Source of the DNA: CAVVNC01 sp963750015
GTDB taxonomy: Bacteria; Desulfobacterota; Syntrophorhabdia; Syntrophorhabdales; WCHB1-27
Assembly: GCA_963750015.1 (NCBI GenBank)
Contig: CAVVPU010000241.1
Span: forward strand, 96,242 to 160,241
Reading direction: 5' to 3'
Length of the DNA stretch: 64,000 bases
Positions 16,399 to 25,617 of the stretch are shown here, in pieces. The notes below the pieces were generated by a model. That model was not told the DNA's origin, made no database searches, and saw only the letters and a list, made by a program, of their open reading frames with translations. The number at the start of each line of letters is the position of its first letter. The stretch's first letter is position 1. The position numbers were made by a program, and so were the translations under genes.

Positions 16399-17451
16399 TT
16401 ACCTCCTGTTGTCTTGTGGGGCCTCCGTCACTTTCCGGCGGGAACCAGCCATACTTCGTTGCGCTCCCTTGGGAAGGTTCACAAAGGCCTCCGAACCTGG
16501 GTCCCCCTCCATGCGGTCATCCTTGAGATATGGGGCGAAGAGGTCTGTCGAGAGATAGCGATCGCCGAGGTCGGGCAGGACAACAACGATAAGCTTCCCC
16601 TTGAATTCCGTTTCCTTCGCGACCTCGAGGGCTGCCCACATGGCTGCACCCGATGAGATGCCGCAGAAAATACCCTCCGACCTCGCGAGCCTCCTTGCAG
16701 TTTCGAAAGCCGCTTCGTTGCTCACGCGCACAACCCTATCTATCACCGCCCTGTTGAGCACCTCAGGCACAAAGCCTGCACCGATGCCCTGGATCTTATG
16801 GGGGCCAGGCGTCCCTCCGGACAAAACGGAGGAGTTTTCGGGCTCGACGGCGATTGCCTGGAAAGAAGCCTTTCTTTGCTTGATCGTCTCTGCGATCCCG
16901 GTGATGGTGCCTCCCGTTCCGACGGCGGAAACGAGGACGTCCACCCGGCCGTCCGTATCACTCCATATCTCCTCGGCAGTCGTTCTCCTATGTATCTCGA
17001 CATTCGCGGGGTTCCTGAATTGCTGGAGCATAAGGGCCTTAGGATTCTGACGAGTAATCTCTTCTGCCTTTTCGATGGCTCCGCGCATGCCCAGGTCACC
17101 GGAGGTCAACACGAGCTCCGCCCCTAAAGCTCGAAGCATGGCCTTTCGTTCCTGGCTCATTGTCTCCGGCATGGTGAGGATAAGACGATAGCCCTTGACT
17201 GCACACACGAAGGCTAGGGCTATTCCCGTATTACCACTCGTAGGTTCGACCAGCACCCCGCCCTCTTTGATCCTGCCAGCCTTTTCGGCAGCCTCCACCA
17301 TGCTCACCCCGATCCTGTCTTTAATGCTTCCGCAGGGGCTGAAGAACTCAAGCTTGGCGACGATTTCTGCATCCAGGTGCCGGGTGAGCTTGCGGATTCG
17401 CACAAGAGGGGTGTTCCCGATCAGCTTCGTGATGTCTTCGGCTATCTTCAT
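16399..17451 (-). CDS. cysK: Cysteine synthase (O-acetylserine sulfhydrylase)
   Basis: PLP enzyme making cysteine from O-acetylserine and sulfide, about 350 residues. The PLP lysine is K44 in SPCGSIKDR. PTSGNTGIALAFVCAVKGY binds substrate, SAVGTGGTITGI is the phosphate loop, and CGISSGAAMWAAL follows. ATG at 17451 is preferred: GGAGG sits 5 nt upstream, and the 16 extra residues of the longer frame do not resemble the family. The final ~30 residues (after DRYLSTDLFAPYL) are a polar tail longer than usual. It is the first gene of a four-gene sulfur-related operon. Confidence 0.94.
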   Translation of the reverse strand: MKIAEDITKLIGNTPLVRIRKLTRHLDAEIVAKLEFFSPCGSIKDRIGVSMVEAAEKAGRIKEGGVLVEPTSGNTGIALAFVCAVKGYRLILTMPETMSQERKAMLRALGAELVLTSGDLGMRGAIEKAEEITRQNPKALMLQQFRNPANVEIHRRTTAEEIWSDTDGRVDVLVSAVGTGGTITGIAETIKQRKASFQAIAVEPENSSVLSGGTPGPHKIQGIGAGFVPEVLNRAVIDRVVRVSNEAAFETARRLARSEGIFCGISSGAAMWAALEVAKETEFKGKLIVVVLPDLGDRYLSTDLFAPYLKDDRMEGDPGSEAFVNLPKGAQRSMAGSRRKVTEAPQDNRR

Positions 17452-17574
17452 GGGCGCCTCCAGAACCCCGGACGGTCTCTTGTGTCCAGCGAATGGCATA
17501 AGTATAGCAGAGACAGGCCGGTAAGTGTTAGTGCCGCAGGGCTCGCGGGATGCGTTCAGAAGAAGGCCGGCTCT

Positions 17575-18264
17575 TCACGATATGTCTATATTGAACTTAA
17601 TCTCTGCCTCGGACCTTCTCCCGTAGATGGGCACTATCTCGTAACGATCTGTTTGCACCCAATGGGCCAGACCGGTCTTGAGTAGGGCTTCACCGGAAAT
17701 CCGCACGGGCCCGTTGTCGACTATGGTGAGACCTCGGATGCCTTCAAGGTCTCGTCGGCACAGCCTGACTCCCGAACCGAAGCAGAGGCACGGTCCGGCA
17801 ATCTTCGACGCCACGTCTTCCGGCTTCAAGGAGTAAAAGTCGCTCACGCGGATCGCTGCCTCTTTTCTTGCCTGATAAAGGGCAAAGAAGACCTCTCCTT
17901 TCTTTGCGTCGACCAACGGGCACAGATAAGTGCCCTCGAGAAACCCTAAAGGAGCCGCAAGAACATCGAGGGTGGGCACCCCCAGAATGGGAATGTGGAG
18001 GCCCTCGGCAAGCCCCTTGCAAAAGGCGAGTCCTACCCGGATCCCCGTGAAGGAGCCGGGCCCGAGGGTGACGAAAAGCAGGTCCAAGTCTTTTGGGAAG
18101 AAACCGTGGTCTTCGAGCAGTGCCTGAACTCTCTTTGCCAGCACCTCCGAAGGATGCCGGTCCTGCCTCGAGTGCCTCTCTTCGATCAGCCGACCCTCCT
18201 CCCCGAGGGCCAGGTTCAGAAAGTCGAGGGAGTTATCGAGGGCCAGTATGAGCCTATCTGACAT
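17575..18264 (-). CDS. tsaB: tRNA t6A biosynthesis protein TsaB
   Basis: TsaB partners TsaD and TsaE in forming N6-threonylcarbamoyladenosine at A37 of tRNAs. The 229-residue protein has the ASKHA-fold start ILALDNSLDFLNLALG, the segment TLGPGSFTGIRVGLAFCKGLAEGL, and LVDAKKGEVFFALY. The ATG start lies inside the end of rseP (11-nt overlap), so it is the last gene of the rpsB-to-rseP operon. Confidence 0.94.
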   Translation of the reverse strand: MSDRLILALDNSLDFLNLALGEEGRLIEERHSRQDRHPSEVLAKRVQALLEDHGFFPKDLDLLFVTLGPGSFTGIRVGLAFCKGLAEGLHIPILGVPTLDVLAAPLGFLEGTYLCPLVDAKKGEVFFALYQARKEAAIRVSDFYSLKPEDVASKIAGPCLCFGSGVRLCRRDLEGIRGLTIVDNGPVRISGEALLKTGLAHWVQTDRYEIVPIYGRRSEAEIKFNIDIS

Positions 18265-19338
18265 GAGAGAAGAATCTCATGATGTCGTTAAAAGTGGCGA
18301 GCACCATGATGCATACAAGGATGCCCATTCCCACCCTTTGGGACCACTCCACCACCTTCTCCGGGATCTTCCGGCGTATGACAAATTCTATGAAGGAAAA
18401 GAGTATGTGGCAGCCGTCGAGCACCGGTATGGGGAGCAGGTTGACGACGCCCAAGTTTATGCTTATCAGGGCGAGGAAAGAAAGAAAGCTGCTCTTGCCT
18501 GCATGCGCCGTTTTCCCTACCTGCTGGAAAATCAGAATCGGTCCGCCTACGTTCTTTGGAGATATGCTGCCCTCTATCAACTTCACGATGCCCACGACGG
18601 TCAATTGGGTCAGGTTGCACGTATCAACTACGGCCTTGGAGGTCGCCCCGGTGAGGGTCTCCTTTTTCGTCACGTTCGCCGGTCCCACTCCTATCAGCTT
18701 GACCTTACCGATCGTTTCTCCGAAAACGTTCTTGTCATCAGTCACCTTAGGCTTAATATCCACGCTCATAACCTGGCCGTGTCTGTTGATCTGAAACTTT
18801 AGGGGTCGCGAGAGGTCGGCACCGGTGACCGCCTTTTGCAGGTCGGTCCATTGGTTGACCGGATGGCCGTCGATCTGGGTGATAATGTCTCCTTCCTTCA
18901 AGCCCGCCATGTCCGCGGGGTCGCCTTTGAGAACCTGCCCTATTTCCGTGGTGGTGGAGGGAACGGGATAGCCGGTCAGAAAGATGATGAAAAAGACAAG
19001 GGCGGCGAAAAGCACATTAAAGAAAGGACCCGCAAAGGCGATGAGCATCTTTGCCAGGGGCGGCTTGTTTGCGAACGACCTGCCCACTTCTTCCTCGGGA
19101 ACGACCTCGTCGGTAGACTCCCCGAGCATCTTGACATATCCTCCGAGAGGTATGGCAGACACCGCGTACTCCGTCTCTCCCCTCTTGAAAGTGATTAACT
19201 TCTTTCCGAAGCCGAGAGAGAATGTAAGAACCTTTACATTCGTGAGGCGAGCAACGAGAAAATGTCCTAATTCATGGACAAATATAAGTATGCTCAGGAC
19301 AATACGAATAACGATTAGAAATAGAGCAGATTAAGCAT
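18254..19338 (-). CDS. rseP: Site-2 protease RseP, with a one-base frame break at codon 7
   Basis: Intramembrane zinc metalloprotease that cleaves anti-sigma factors. An ATG at 19338 with AGGAGG 4 nt upstream begins MLNLLYF and then hits a stop. The rest of the protein, from IVIRIVLSILIFV through the catalytic HELGH (19262-19276), is in another frame. That frame has no ATG, GTG or TTG before HELGH. Adding one base in the TTT run (19319-19321 plus neighbours) joins them into a normal RseP start. The remainder has SAIPLGGYVKMLGE, a membrane helix, a PDZ domain (TEIGQVLKGDPADMAGLKEGD) and the second active-site motif LLPIPVLDG. It overlaps the dxr stop by 8 nt. The length, about 361 residues, is normal. 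Confidence 0.9.
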
Positions 19339-20479
19339 CGATCCTCCTCAGGCGATCTTCTGTATATGTCTTCGCCCAGTTGTGAATCCCCAAGATTGTC
19401 TCCAGATCATCCACCTCTTTCACGCCTGGGTGGTGGCCGAGGGCCTCTTCCACGAGACCGGTGATATCGGTAAAGCCGATCCTTCCCTCCAGAAATGCAC
19501 CGGATGCAACCTCATTCGATGCATTGAGGGTGATCAGTGCGCTGTCACCCGCATCGAGAGCCGAGTAAGCCAATTGCAACGCCGGGAAGCGCTCCATATC
19601 GGGGGCGCGGAAGGTGAGGCGGCCGAGTTCGGCAAGATTCACCTTGCCGAAGGGCACTTTTCTTCGTTCTCCTGTGTTGAGGGCAAAGGCAATAGGTATC
19701 CTCATGTCGGGATAGGCCATGTAGGCAAAGAGGGATCCGTCGACCATCTGAAGCATTCCATGGAGCACGCTCTCGGGATGAACGAGGACATCGATCTTCT
19801 CCTGACCCACTTCGAAAAGCCAACGAGCTTCGATGACTTCGAGACCTTTGTTCATGAGTGTCGCAGAATCGATGGTCACCTTCGTGCCCATCTGCCACGT
19901 CGGATGGCGCAACGCTGCTTCTGAGGTGACATTTCTTAAGGCCTCTTTTGAATAGTCCTTGAAGGGACCTCCGGATGCCGTGATGACGAGCTTCTCGATC
20001 TCCCGATCATTTCGGCCCTCCAGGAGCTGATAAAGAGCTGAGTGCTCGCTGTCGACAGGGATGAGGCGGCTGCCCCCCCGTCTTAATCGGGAGATCAACC
20101 TTCCTGCCATGACGAGACTCTCTTTGTTGGCAAGAGCCAATATCCTGCCCTGTTTCAATGCCTCTATGGTGGGCTCGAGTCCGGCGCTCCCGGGAAGGGC
20201 GTTGACGATCGTATGAGCATCGGCCTGGAGAAGTTCATGAAGGCCCGAAAGGCCGACCAGCTTGCGGGACGTTCCGAAGTCGACCGCGTCTGCAAGCCCG
20301 CCATCGTAAAGGCAGGCAAGACGTGGCTTAAACCGGCAGATTTGCTCGGCAAAGAGCCGGGTGTTACCCTTGCATGCAATGCCGACCAGGTCGAATTCGT
20401 CGTGTTGGTTTTCTATGGCTTCAAGCGTCGATCTTCCGATAGAGCCCGTAGAGCCAAGCACGGTGACTCCCTTTTTCAT
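19331..20479 (-). CDS. dxr: 1-deoxy-D-xylulose 5-phosphate reductoisomerase
   Basis: Second enzyme of the MEP isoprenoid pathway, NADPH dependent, 382 residues. The NADPH motif GSTGSIGRSTLE is near residues 9-20. VDSEHSALYQLLEG gives the Mg-binding Asp and Glu, TASGGPF is the substrate loop, and HPTWQMGTKVTIDSATLMNKG is the family signature. It overlaps cdsA by 4 nt (ATGA) and its end contains the rseP ribosome site. Confidence 0.97.
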   Translation of the reverse strand: MKKGVTVLGSTGSIGRSTLEAIENQHDEFDLVGIACKGNTRLFAEQICRFKPRLACLYDGGLADAVDFGTSRKLVGLSGLHELLQADAHTIVNALPGSAGLEPTIEALKQGRILALANKESLVMAGRLISRLRRGGSRLIPVDSEHSALYQLLEGRNDREIEKLVITASGGPFKDYSKEALRNVTSEAALRHPTWQMGTKVTIDSATLMNKGLEVIEARWLFEVGQEKIDVLVHPESVLHGMLQMVDGSLFAYMAYPDMRIPIAFALNTGERRKVPFGKVNLAELGRLTFRAPDMERFPALQLAYSALDAGDSALITLNASNEVASGAFLEGRIGFTDITGLVEEALGHHPGVKEVDDLETILGIHNWAKTYTEDRLRRIDA

Positions 20480-21273
20480 TTCGAAAACCCCGAAAGATAA
20501 TGGTACAGGAAGGGCGCGGTGATAATAAAGCTGTCGATCCTGTCAAGTATGCCGCCATGTCCCGGAATGAGAGATGACGAGTCTTTCACATCACAGACCC
20601 TCTTTGCGATTGATTCGAGCATGTCCCCGAGCTGTCCGAGAACGCCGATAGCCGCACCTGCGCACGCCGCAGAGAGGAAAGTCAACCCCATCCGGTGGCC
20701 GAAGAGAAGCGTAACGAGCAAAGCACCCGCCATGGCCCCGAAAAACCCCTCGACAGTCTTATTGGGGCTGATAAGGGGTGCGAGCTTGTGCCGGCCTATG
20801 CTTTTCCCGGCCGCGTAAGCTGCCGTATCGCTTGCCCACACGATGAGAAGCAATATGGCGGGCAAATAAGGATCGAGTTCCTTCAACCTATAGAATGAGA
20901 AGAGTGGAAGCCCGAGGAATACCTCTGAAAAAAGAATCACGAGGATGCATTTCGCCATAACCCTGTTGACTGAAGCATCAACAACGCCCGGCTTCAGTAT
21001 CTTAAAAGCCAGGTAAAGAGCCGGTGAAAGGAGCAGCCAAAGCAGATAAAGATCAGTTCGGTCCGTGTAAAGAAGAACGAAGGACGCCGCAACCAGTATC
21101 ATTGGAGCGAAGATATCAGCCGTGCGGGCCATAGAGGCCCACTCCCAGGTTGCGAGCAGAAGCACCAGGCCCATGAACAGGAGAAAAGACACGGGCGGCG
21201 AAAAGACAAACAAGAGGACCACGAGGGGCCCGACCAGGAGGCCCGAGCCGACTCTCTTCTTGAGATTGCCCAT
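20476..21273 (-). CDS. cdsA: Phosphatidate cytidylyltransferase
   Basis: Integral membrane enzyme making CDP-diacylglycerol, 265 residues with about eight hydrophobic segments. The C-terminal signature is clear: SPNKTVEGFFGAMAGAL, then GQLGDMLESIAKRVCDVKDS, and PGHGGILDRIDS. It lies between uppS and dxr in the conserved rpsB-to-rseP order. Confidence 0.95.
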   Translation of the reverse strand: MGNLKKRVGSGLLVGPLVVLLFVFSPPVSFLLFMGLVLLLATWEWASMARTADIFAPMILVAASFVLLYTDRTDLYLLWLLLSPALYLAFKILKPGVVDASVNRVMAKCILVILFSEVFLGLPLFSFYRLKELDPYLPAILLLIVWASDTAAYAAGKSIGRHKLAPLISPNKTVEGFFGAMAGALLVTLLFGHRMGLTFLSAACAGAAIGVLGQLGDMLESIAKRVCDVKDSSSLIPGHGGILDRIDSFIITAPFLYHYLSGFSK

Positions 21274-21274
21274 T

Positions 21275-21988
21275 TCAGGCTTCCTTCAGGCTGCCGAATC
21301 TTCTTTCTCTGCCCTCAAAGTCGGCAAGCGCCCTCTTGTAAGCCTCCCGTCTGAAATCGGGCCACAAAGTGTCGGTTACGTATAGCTCGGTATATGCGAT
21401 CTGCCAGAGAAGAAAATTGCTGAGCCTCATTTCACCGCTCGTCCTTATGAGCAGGTCCGGGTCGGCCTGACCTGCCGTGTAGAGGTAGCCGGCAAAGGTT
21501 TTTTCATCGATGTCCGTGAGGCTCCCTTTCTTGGCGTCTTCTACGATCAGCCTTGCCGCTCGTAGGATTTCCTCCCTGCCGCTGTATGACAGAGCAATGT
21601 TAAGGGTCATGGACTTATTATTCTTCGTCTCCTGGATGACGCCGGTGAGCTGCTGCTGCAAGTCAAGGGGGAGGTCGTTCAAGTCCCCTATGGGTCTAAA
21701 ACGAATATCCTCCTTCATCATCATGGGCAATTCCTTTTGAAGGTAGACCGCCAAAAGTGCGAGCAGAGCCTGGACTTCAATCTTGGGTCGCGTCCAGTTT
21801 TCTTTCGAGAAGGCATAAAGCGTAAGGATCGGGATGGCAAGCTCCCTGGTCATGGTGACCACATCCCTCACAGATTCTATGCCCGCTATATGTCCTTCGA
21901 CTCTCGGAAGCTCCCGGTTTCTCGCCCATCTCCCGTTGCCGTCCATTATGATCGCAACGTGCCGGGGCAGCTTCTCTTTATTCATCAT
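21275..21988 (-). CDS. uppS: Undecaprenyl diphosphate synthase (isoprenyl transferase)
   Basis: Cis-prenyltransferase that makes the C55 carrier for cell-wall synthesis, 237 residues. The catalytic Asp is D16 in VAIIMDGNGRWA. Family segments SKENWTRP, NIALSYSGREEI and the C-terminal DLLIRTSGEMRLSNFLLWQ are all present. It abuts cdsA by 1 nt. The ribosome site is weak, so coupling to frr is likely. Confidence 0.96.
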   Translation of the reverse strand: MMNKEKLPRHVAIIMDGNGRWARNRELPRVEGHIAGIESVRDVVTMTRELAIPILTLYAFSKENWTRPKIEVQALLALLAVYLQKELPMMMKEDIRFRPIGDLNDLPLDLQQQLTGVIQETKNNKSMTLNIALSYSGREEILRAARLIVEDAKKGSLTDIDEKTFAGYLYTAGQADPDLLIRTSGEMRLSNFLLWQIAYTELYVTDTLWPDFRREAYKRALADFEGRERRFGSLKEA

Positions 21989-21993
21989 ATATC

Positions 21994-22551
21994 TTATATC
22001 TCTAAAATCTCTTTTTCCTTTTCCGCATATACAGAGTCAACCATGCTGATGTACCGGTCCGTCGTCTTCTGAACTTCCTCTTGGAGCCGAAAGGCCTCGT
22101 CTTTCGACAAAGCTTTGTCTTTTTCCATCTTCTTCAGCTTTTCGTTAATCTCACGCCTCACGTTACGCATGGCAATCTTCGTCGTTTCGAGCATCTTTCC
22201 GCCCAGCTTCGAAAGGTCCTTCCTTCTTTCCTCGGTCAACCTCGGGAAGACAAGCCTGATTATCTTGCCATCAGACATGGGGTTGACGCCGAGATCCGAC
22301 TTCTGTATAGCCTTTTCGATCTCATTGGTGGCGGATGTGTCCCAGGGTTGAATAGTTATCGTCCTGCTGTCGGGAGCCGAGATTGTAGCCACCTGGTTAA
22401 GGGGAGTCGGCTGCCCGTAGTAAACTACCCTGATATCATCAAGGAGAGAGATAGAAGCCACCCCCGTTCTAAGCTTGGAGAGATCTCTCTTGAGCGTATT
22501 GACAGATTTCCCCAACTTCTCCTCGAGTTCCTCCATTATTTCGCTCGACAT
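21994..22551 (-). CDS. frr: Ribosome recycling factor
   Basis: RRF dissociates post-termination ribosomes with EF-G. ATG at 22551 gives 185 residues, the usual family length. A GTG two codons upstream overlaps the pyrH stop (GTGA) and is the alternative start. Visible are LRTGVASISLLDDIRVVYYG, INQVATISAPDSRTITIQPW-type segments (here LNQVATISAPDSRTI), and the coiled-coil helices LTEERRKDLSKLGG. Confidence 0.96.
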   Translation of the reverse strand: MSSEIMEELEEKLGKSVNTLKRDLSKLRTGVASISLLDDIRVVYYGQPTPLNQVATISAPDSRTITIQPWDTSATNEIEKAIQKSDLGVNPMSDGKIIRLVFPRLTEERRKDLSKLGGKMLETTKIAMRNVRREINEKLKKMEKDKALSKDEAFRLQEEVQKTTDRYISMVDSVYAEKEKEILEI

Positions 22552-22553
22552 GG

Positions 22554-23261
22554 TCACCCCCTCACGATAGTGCCAACGGGTTCACCGAGAACAACCCTTC
22601 GCATATTGTCCTTGATTTTCATATTGAATACGATGATTGGCAGCTTGTTTTCCATACAGAGCGAGATCGCGGTGGCATCCATGACCTTGAGTCGGCGCTC
22701 CAGCACATCCATGTAGCTGATCTCGGCGAAAAAGAGTGCATCCTCGTGGGTTTCGGGGTCCTTGTCGTAAACCCCGTTTACCCTCGTCGCCTTCAGTATG
22801 ACATCCGCCCCTATCTCCATTGCCCGGAGGGCTGCCGCCGTATCCGTAGTAAAGAACGGGTTTCCCGTACCGCAGGCAAATATGACGATTCTTCCTTTCT
22901 CCATGTGGCGAATAGCTCTTCTCCTTATATAAGGCTCTGCTATTGCCCCCATCTGGAGGGCTGTCTGCACCCTGGTGGGCAACCCCAATCTCTCGAGGTT
23001 ATCCTGAAGGGCAAGACAATTCATGAGGGTCGCGAGCATGCCCATGTAGTCGCCTGTCGCCCTCTCAATGCCTTGCTGTTCGGCCCTCATTCCTCTATAT
23101 ATGTTGCCGCCCCCTACGACGATGGCGACGTCGACGCCCGTCCCTCTTACGGCCTCGACATCTGCGGCGATTTCCTTTATGGTTCCCGGGTCGATGCCAT
23201 AACCCTCCCTTCCCATAAGGGCTTCGCCGCTCAGCTTCAGGAGTATTCTCTTATAGGCCAT
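22554..23261 (-). CDS. pyrH: UMP kinase
   Basis: Phosphorylates UMP to UDP, 235 residues, amino-acid-kinase fold. The start YKRILLKLSGEALMG, the IVVGGGNIYRGM segment and FACGTGNPFFTTDTAAALRA are diagnostic of the bacterial hexameric UMP kinase. It stands 1 nt after tsf and is followed by frr, the universal order tsf-pyrH-frr. Confidence 0.97.
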   Translation of the reverse strand: MAYKRILLKLSGEALMGREGYGIDPGTIKEIAADVEAVRGTGVDVAIVVGGGNIYRGMRAEQQGIERATGDYMGMLATLMNCLALQDNLERLGLPTRVQTALQMGAIAEPYIRRRAIRHMEKGRIVIFACGTGNPFFTTDTAAALRAMEIGADVILKATRVNGVYDKDPETHEDALFFAEISYMDVLERRLKVMDATAISLCMENKLPIIVFNMKIKDNMRRVVLGEPVGTIVRG

Positions 23262-23262
23262 T

Positions 23263-23868
23263 CTAGCTTTCTACCGTCTCACCGAGCTGAAAGCGGACGA
23301 ATCTCCGGACGAGTATGTTCTCACCCATCTTCGAGATCAGATCATCGAGGAGGCCCTTGATCGTTATATCAGGATTCTTTATGAACGGCTGCTCCATCAG
23401 ACAAACTTCCTGATAAAATTTCTCCAGCTTGCCCTCCGCGATCTTGTCGAGGATCTTGTCCGGCTTGCCCGATTCTTTTGCCTGCTTTCTGTATATCTCT
23501 TTTTCCTTCTCCTTGACCTCTTCGGGCACATCCTCCCTCTTGACGTACGTTGGGTTGGCGGCCGTCACCTGCATAGCCACTTCCTTGGCAAAGGCCTGAA
23601 ACTGGTCTGTCTTCGCCACGAAATCGGTTTCGCAGTTCACCTCGACCATGGTGGCAATCTTACCCCCCATATGGATGTAGACCGAAACAGTACCTTCCGT
23701 GGCTGCCCTTCCCACCCGTTTCTGGGCTTTCGCAAGACCCTTCTCCCGAAGGTAATCGACGGCTTTGTCAATATCCCCGTTCGAGACCTTCAGCGCTTCC
23801 TTGCAATCCATCAAGCCGACGCCTGTCTTCTCCCTCAGCGTCTTCACCTGCTCTGCAGATATCTCCAT
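23263..23868 (-). CDS. tsf: Translation elongation factor EF-Ts
   Basis: Nucleotide exchange factor for EF-Tu, 201 residues, the shorter form of the family. The UBA-like N terminus VKTLREKTGVGLMDCKEAL is followed by the core with NCETDFVAKTDQF and the C-terminal PFIKNPDITIKGLL. It overlaps the rpsB stop by 1 nt (TGATG). Confidence 0.96.
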   Translation of the reverse strand: MEISAEQVKTLREKTGVGLMDCKEALKVSNGDIDKAVDYLREKGLAKAQKRVGRAATEGTVSVYIHMGGKIATMVEVNCETDFVAKTDQFQAFAKEVAMQVTAANPTYVKREDVPEEVKEKEKEIYRKQAKESGKPDKILDKIAEGKLEKFYQEVCLMEQPFIKNPDITIKGLLDDLISKMGENILVRRFVRFQLGETVES

Positions 23869-24674
23869 CAGTATCCCCCTTCTCCTTCTCCTTCCTCAAA
23901 GACGGTTTCGTATTTCTCCTCGAGCACGCTCTCGTCGATAAAGGGCTTGGGCTCTTCCTTGTCTTCATCTTTGCCCTGGAATTCTTCCACATAGAGCGCC
24001 CTGCCTTCGAGAACGGCATCGGCTATCTTCGACGTAATCAGCTTTATTGCCCTTATTGCGTCATCGTTTCCCGGGATGATGTAGTCGATGTCATCAGGAT
24101 CACAGTTGGTGTCGACGATTCCGACCGTGGGAATCCCCAACTTCCTTGCCTCATTTACCGCGATATACTCCTTCTTGGGGTCCACAATGTAGATCGCCCC
24201 CGGCAGCCTGTCCATATCCTTTATACCGCCCAGATGCTTCTGAAGCTTCTCTATTTCCCGGTCGATACTCAAAGCCTCCTTCTTCGGAAGTACTTTGAAA
24301 ATATCGCTTCCTTTGAGCTCCTCGTACTTGCGAAGCCGGTCGATGCTTTTCTCAATGGTCTGATAGTTCGTGAGGGTTCCCCCCAGCCATCTTACATTCA
24401 CGTGAAAGGCAGAGGCCCGTTTCGACTCCTCCACGATTGCTTCCTGGGCCTGTTTCTTGGTGCCCACAAAAAGCACATGCTCGTTCCGAGCCGCCACTTC
24501 CTTGACGAAGTTATAAGCCTCTTTGAACATCTTCAGCGTCTTTTGCAAATCGATGATGTAGATACCATTTCGGGCCCCAAAGATATAGGGTTTCATCTTG
24601 GGGTTCCATCTCTTCGTCTGATGCCCGAAATGGACACCGGCTTCCAGCAATTGTTTGATGGTAAGGTTAGACAT
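23868..24674 (-). CDS. rpsB: Ribosomal protein S2
   Basis: Small-subunit protein uS2, 268 residues. ATG at 24674 with AGGAGG 6 nt upstream gives the standard start MSNLTIKQLLEAGVHFGHQ. The longer frame to 24725 would be unnatural. WNPKMKPYIFGARNGIYIIDL, VLFVGTKKQAQEAI and GIPTVGIVDTNCDPDDIDY are conserved. The C-terminal tail after LEGRALYVEEF is an acidic Glu-rich extension typical of many deltaproteobacteria. It is the first gene of the operon running to tsaB. Confidence 0.97.
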   Translation of the reverse strand: MSNLTIKQLLEAGVHFGHQTKRWNPKMKPYIFGARNGIYIIDLQKTLKMFKEAYNFVKEVAARNEHVLFVGTKKQAQEAIVEESKRASAFHVNVRWLGGTLTNYQTIEKSIDRLRKYEELKGSDIFKVLPKKEALSIDREIEKLQKHLGGIKDMDRLPGAIYIVDPKKEYIAVNEARKLGIPTVGIVDTNCDPDDIDYIIPGNDDAIRAIKLITSKIADAVLEGRALYVEEFQGKDEDKEEPKPFIDESVLEEKYETVFEEGEGEGGY

Positions 24675-24781
24675 AGGTCCTCCTGGTTTTATTCTTCCGC
24701 CCTTCGCATCTTGGTCCGGAGACACTTAGATGTGCACCCTCCGCCAATTGAAGGAACGTGCAGACTTACAAAACAGCCTTC

Positions 24782-24810
24782 AGTATACTCTCTTAAACCT
24801 TTTTCCTCAA
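24782..24810 (-). promoter_or_regulatory. rpsB operon promoter
   Basis: Minus strand TTGAGG (24805-24810), 17-nt spacer, TATACT (24782-24787). The transcript leader would be about 100 nt before rpsB. The 283-bp gap 24675-24957 has no gene. A leader of this length could host S2 autoregulation, but I see no defined structure. Confidence 0.65.
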
Positions 24811-24957
24811 GGTCGACTCCCGCAAGGATGACCTGTTCGAAAGCCGTGCGCTCTTAAGTACGATCTGTTCATCGTCCGCAGGAGATCTTCAATCCCTTCT
24901 CTGCGGCCCAAGCTACAGGGTTTTAGGCAAAGGCTCCGACGAGCACCAACGTGTCCG

Positions 24958-25617
24958 TCAATCGAGAAGCTCGAGGGCCTTGGGGATATCTATGTCGCCC
25001 GTAAAAACGCCTCGCTTGCCATCTTTTATGATTATGCACGTGGGGGTCGAGCTCACGTTATCTTCTCGAATCATGGCGTTGAGGGCGGCGAGGGCGGGTG
25101 CAGCATCGAATTCCTGGAACTGCACCCTGTTCTTCCTGAGGAATTCTTCGAGGGCCTCCTTTTCCTCTATTCTATCTCGCGCCGCCTGAAAGAGCAACTC
25201 TCTTGCCCGAATAGCGTAAGAGAAATTCCGGTCCTTCCTAAGAACATAAAGAAAGCATTTCGCATAAAGGGGCGTGAAGGTGTGAACCGGCGTGTCTACA
25301 AGGGTTAGGGTAATGATATTCTTGCGCACGAGGTCCGAGATAAGACCTTCAACCTTCGGCTCCATCCGGCCGCAAGGGCCGCAGAAGTAGTCTGTATAGA
25401 GTCGAACTTGAACCTTCCCGCTTCCAAAGGAAGGAACGGGGGCTTCTCCGGCGCGGGCGGGGTGGGCGGTGGGCGCGAGAAAAAGCAGGCCAACGACGAG
25501 GCAGAGGCCCCTGAAAAGCCCTGGCCTCCCTGCGCGCCTCGCTCTTCCCGCCCTTTTTCGCTCTAGGTCCGTGCAAACTCCGCCTCCCTTTAAAGAGGTG
25601 CCCGATTTCGAAAGGAA
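24958..25617 (-). CDS. DsbA-family periplasmic thiol-disulfide oxidoreductase, start uncertain
   Basis: The open frame runs from a TAG at 25618-25620 down to 24958. It encodes a basic n-region, a hydrophobic signal segment (FRGLCLVVGLLFLAP, then AHPARA), and VRLYTDYFCGPCGRMEPK. The CGPC active site is encoded at 25372-25383. The cis-Pro segment is SSTPTCIIIKDGKRGVF. The first in-frame ATG (25365) lies after the CGPC site, so a start there would give a non-catalytic stub of 135 residues. No ATG, GTG or TTG occurs upstream in this frame. Either a rare start codon is used or a single-base error separates the true start; a TTG with GGAGG upstream lies at about 25577 in the next frame. The product likely forms or isomerises disulfides in the periplasm. 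Confidence 0.7.
   Translation of the reverse strand, partial: FLSKSGTSLKGGGVCTDLERKRAGRARRAGRPGLFRGLCLVVGLLFLAPTAHPARAGEAPVPSFGSGKVQVRLYTDYFCGPCGRMEPKVEGLISDLVRKNIITLTLVDTPVHTFTPLYAKCFLYVLRKDRNFSYAIRARELLFQAARDRIEEKEALEEFLRKNRVQFQEFDAAPALAALNAMIREDNVSSTPTCIIIKDGKRGVFTGDIDIPKALELLD

Noticed and set aside
24958..25365. Thioredoxin-like protein of 135 residues starting at ATG 25365
   Set aside because: This start lies after the CGPC active site encoded just upstream in the same open frame, so the true protein is longer.
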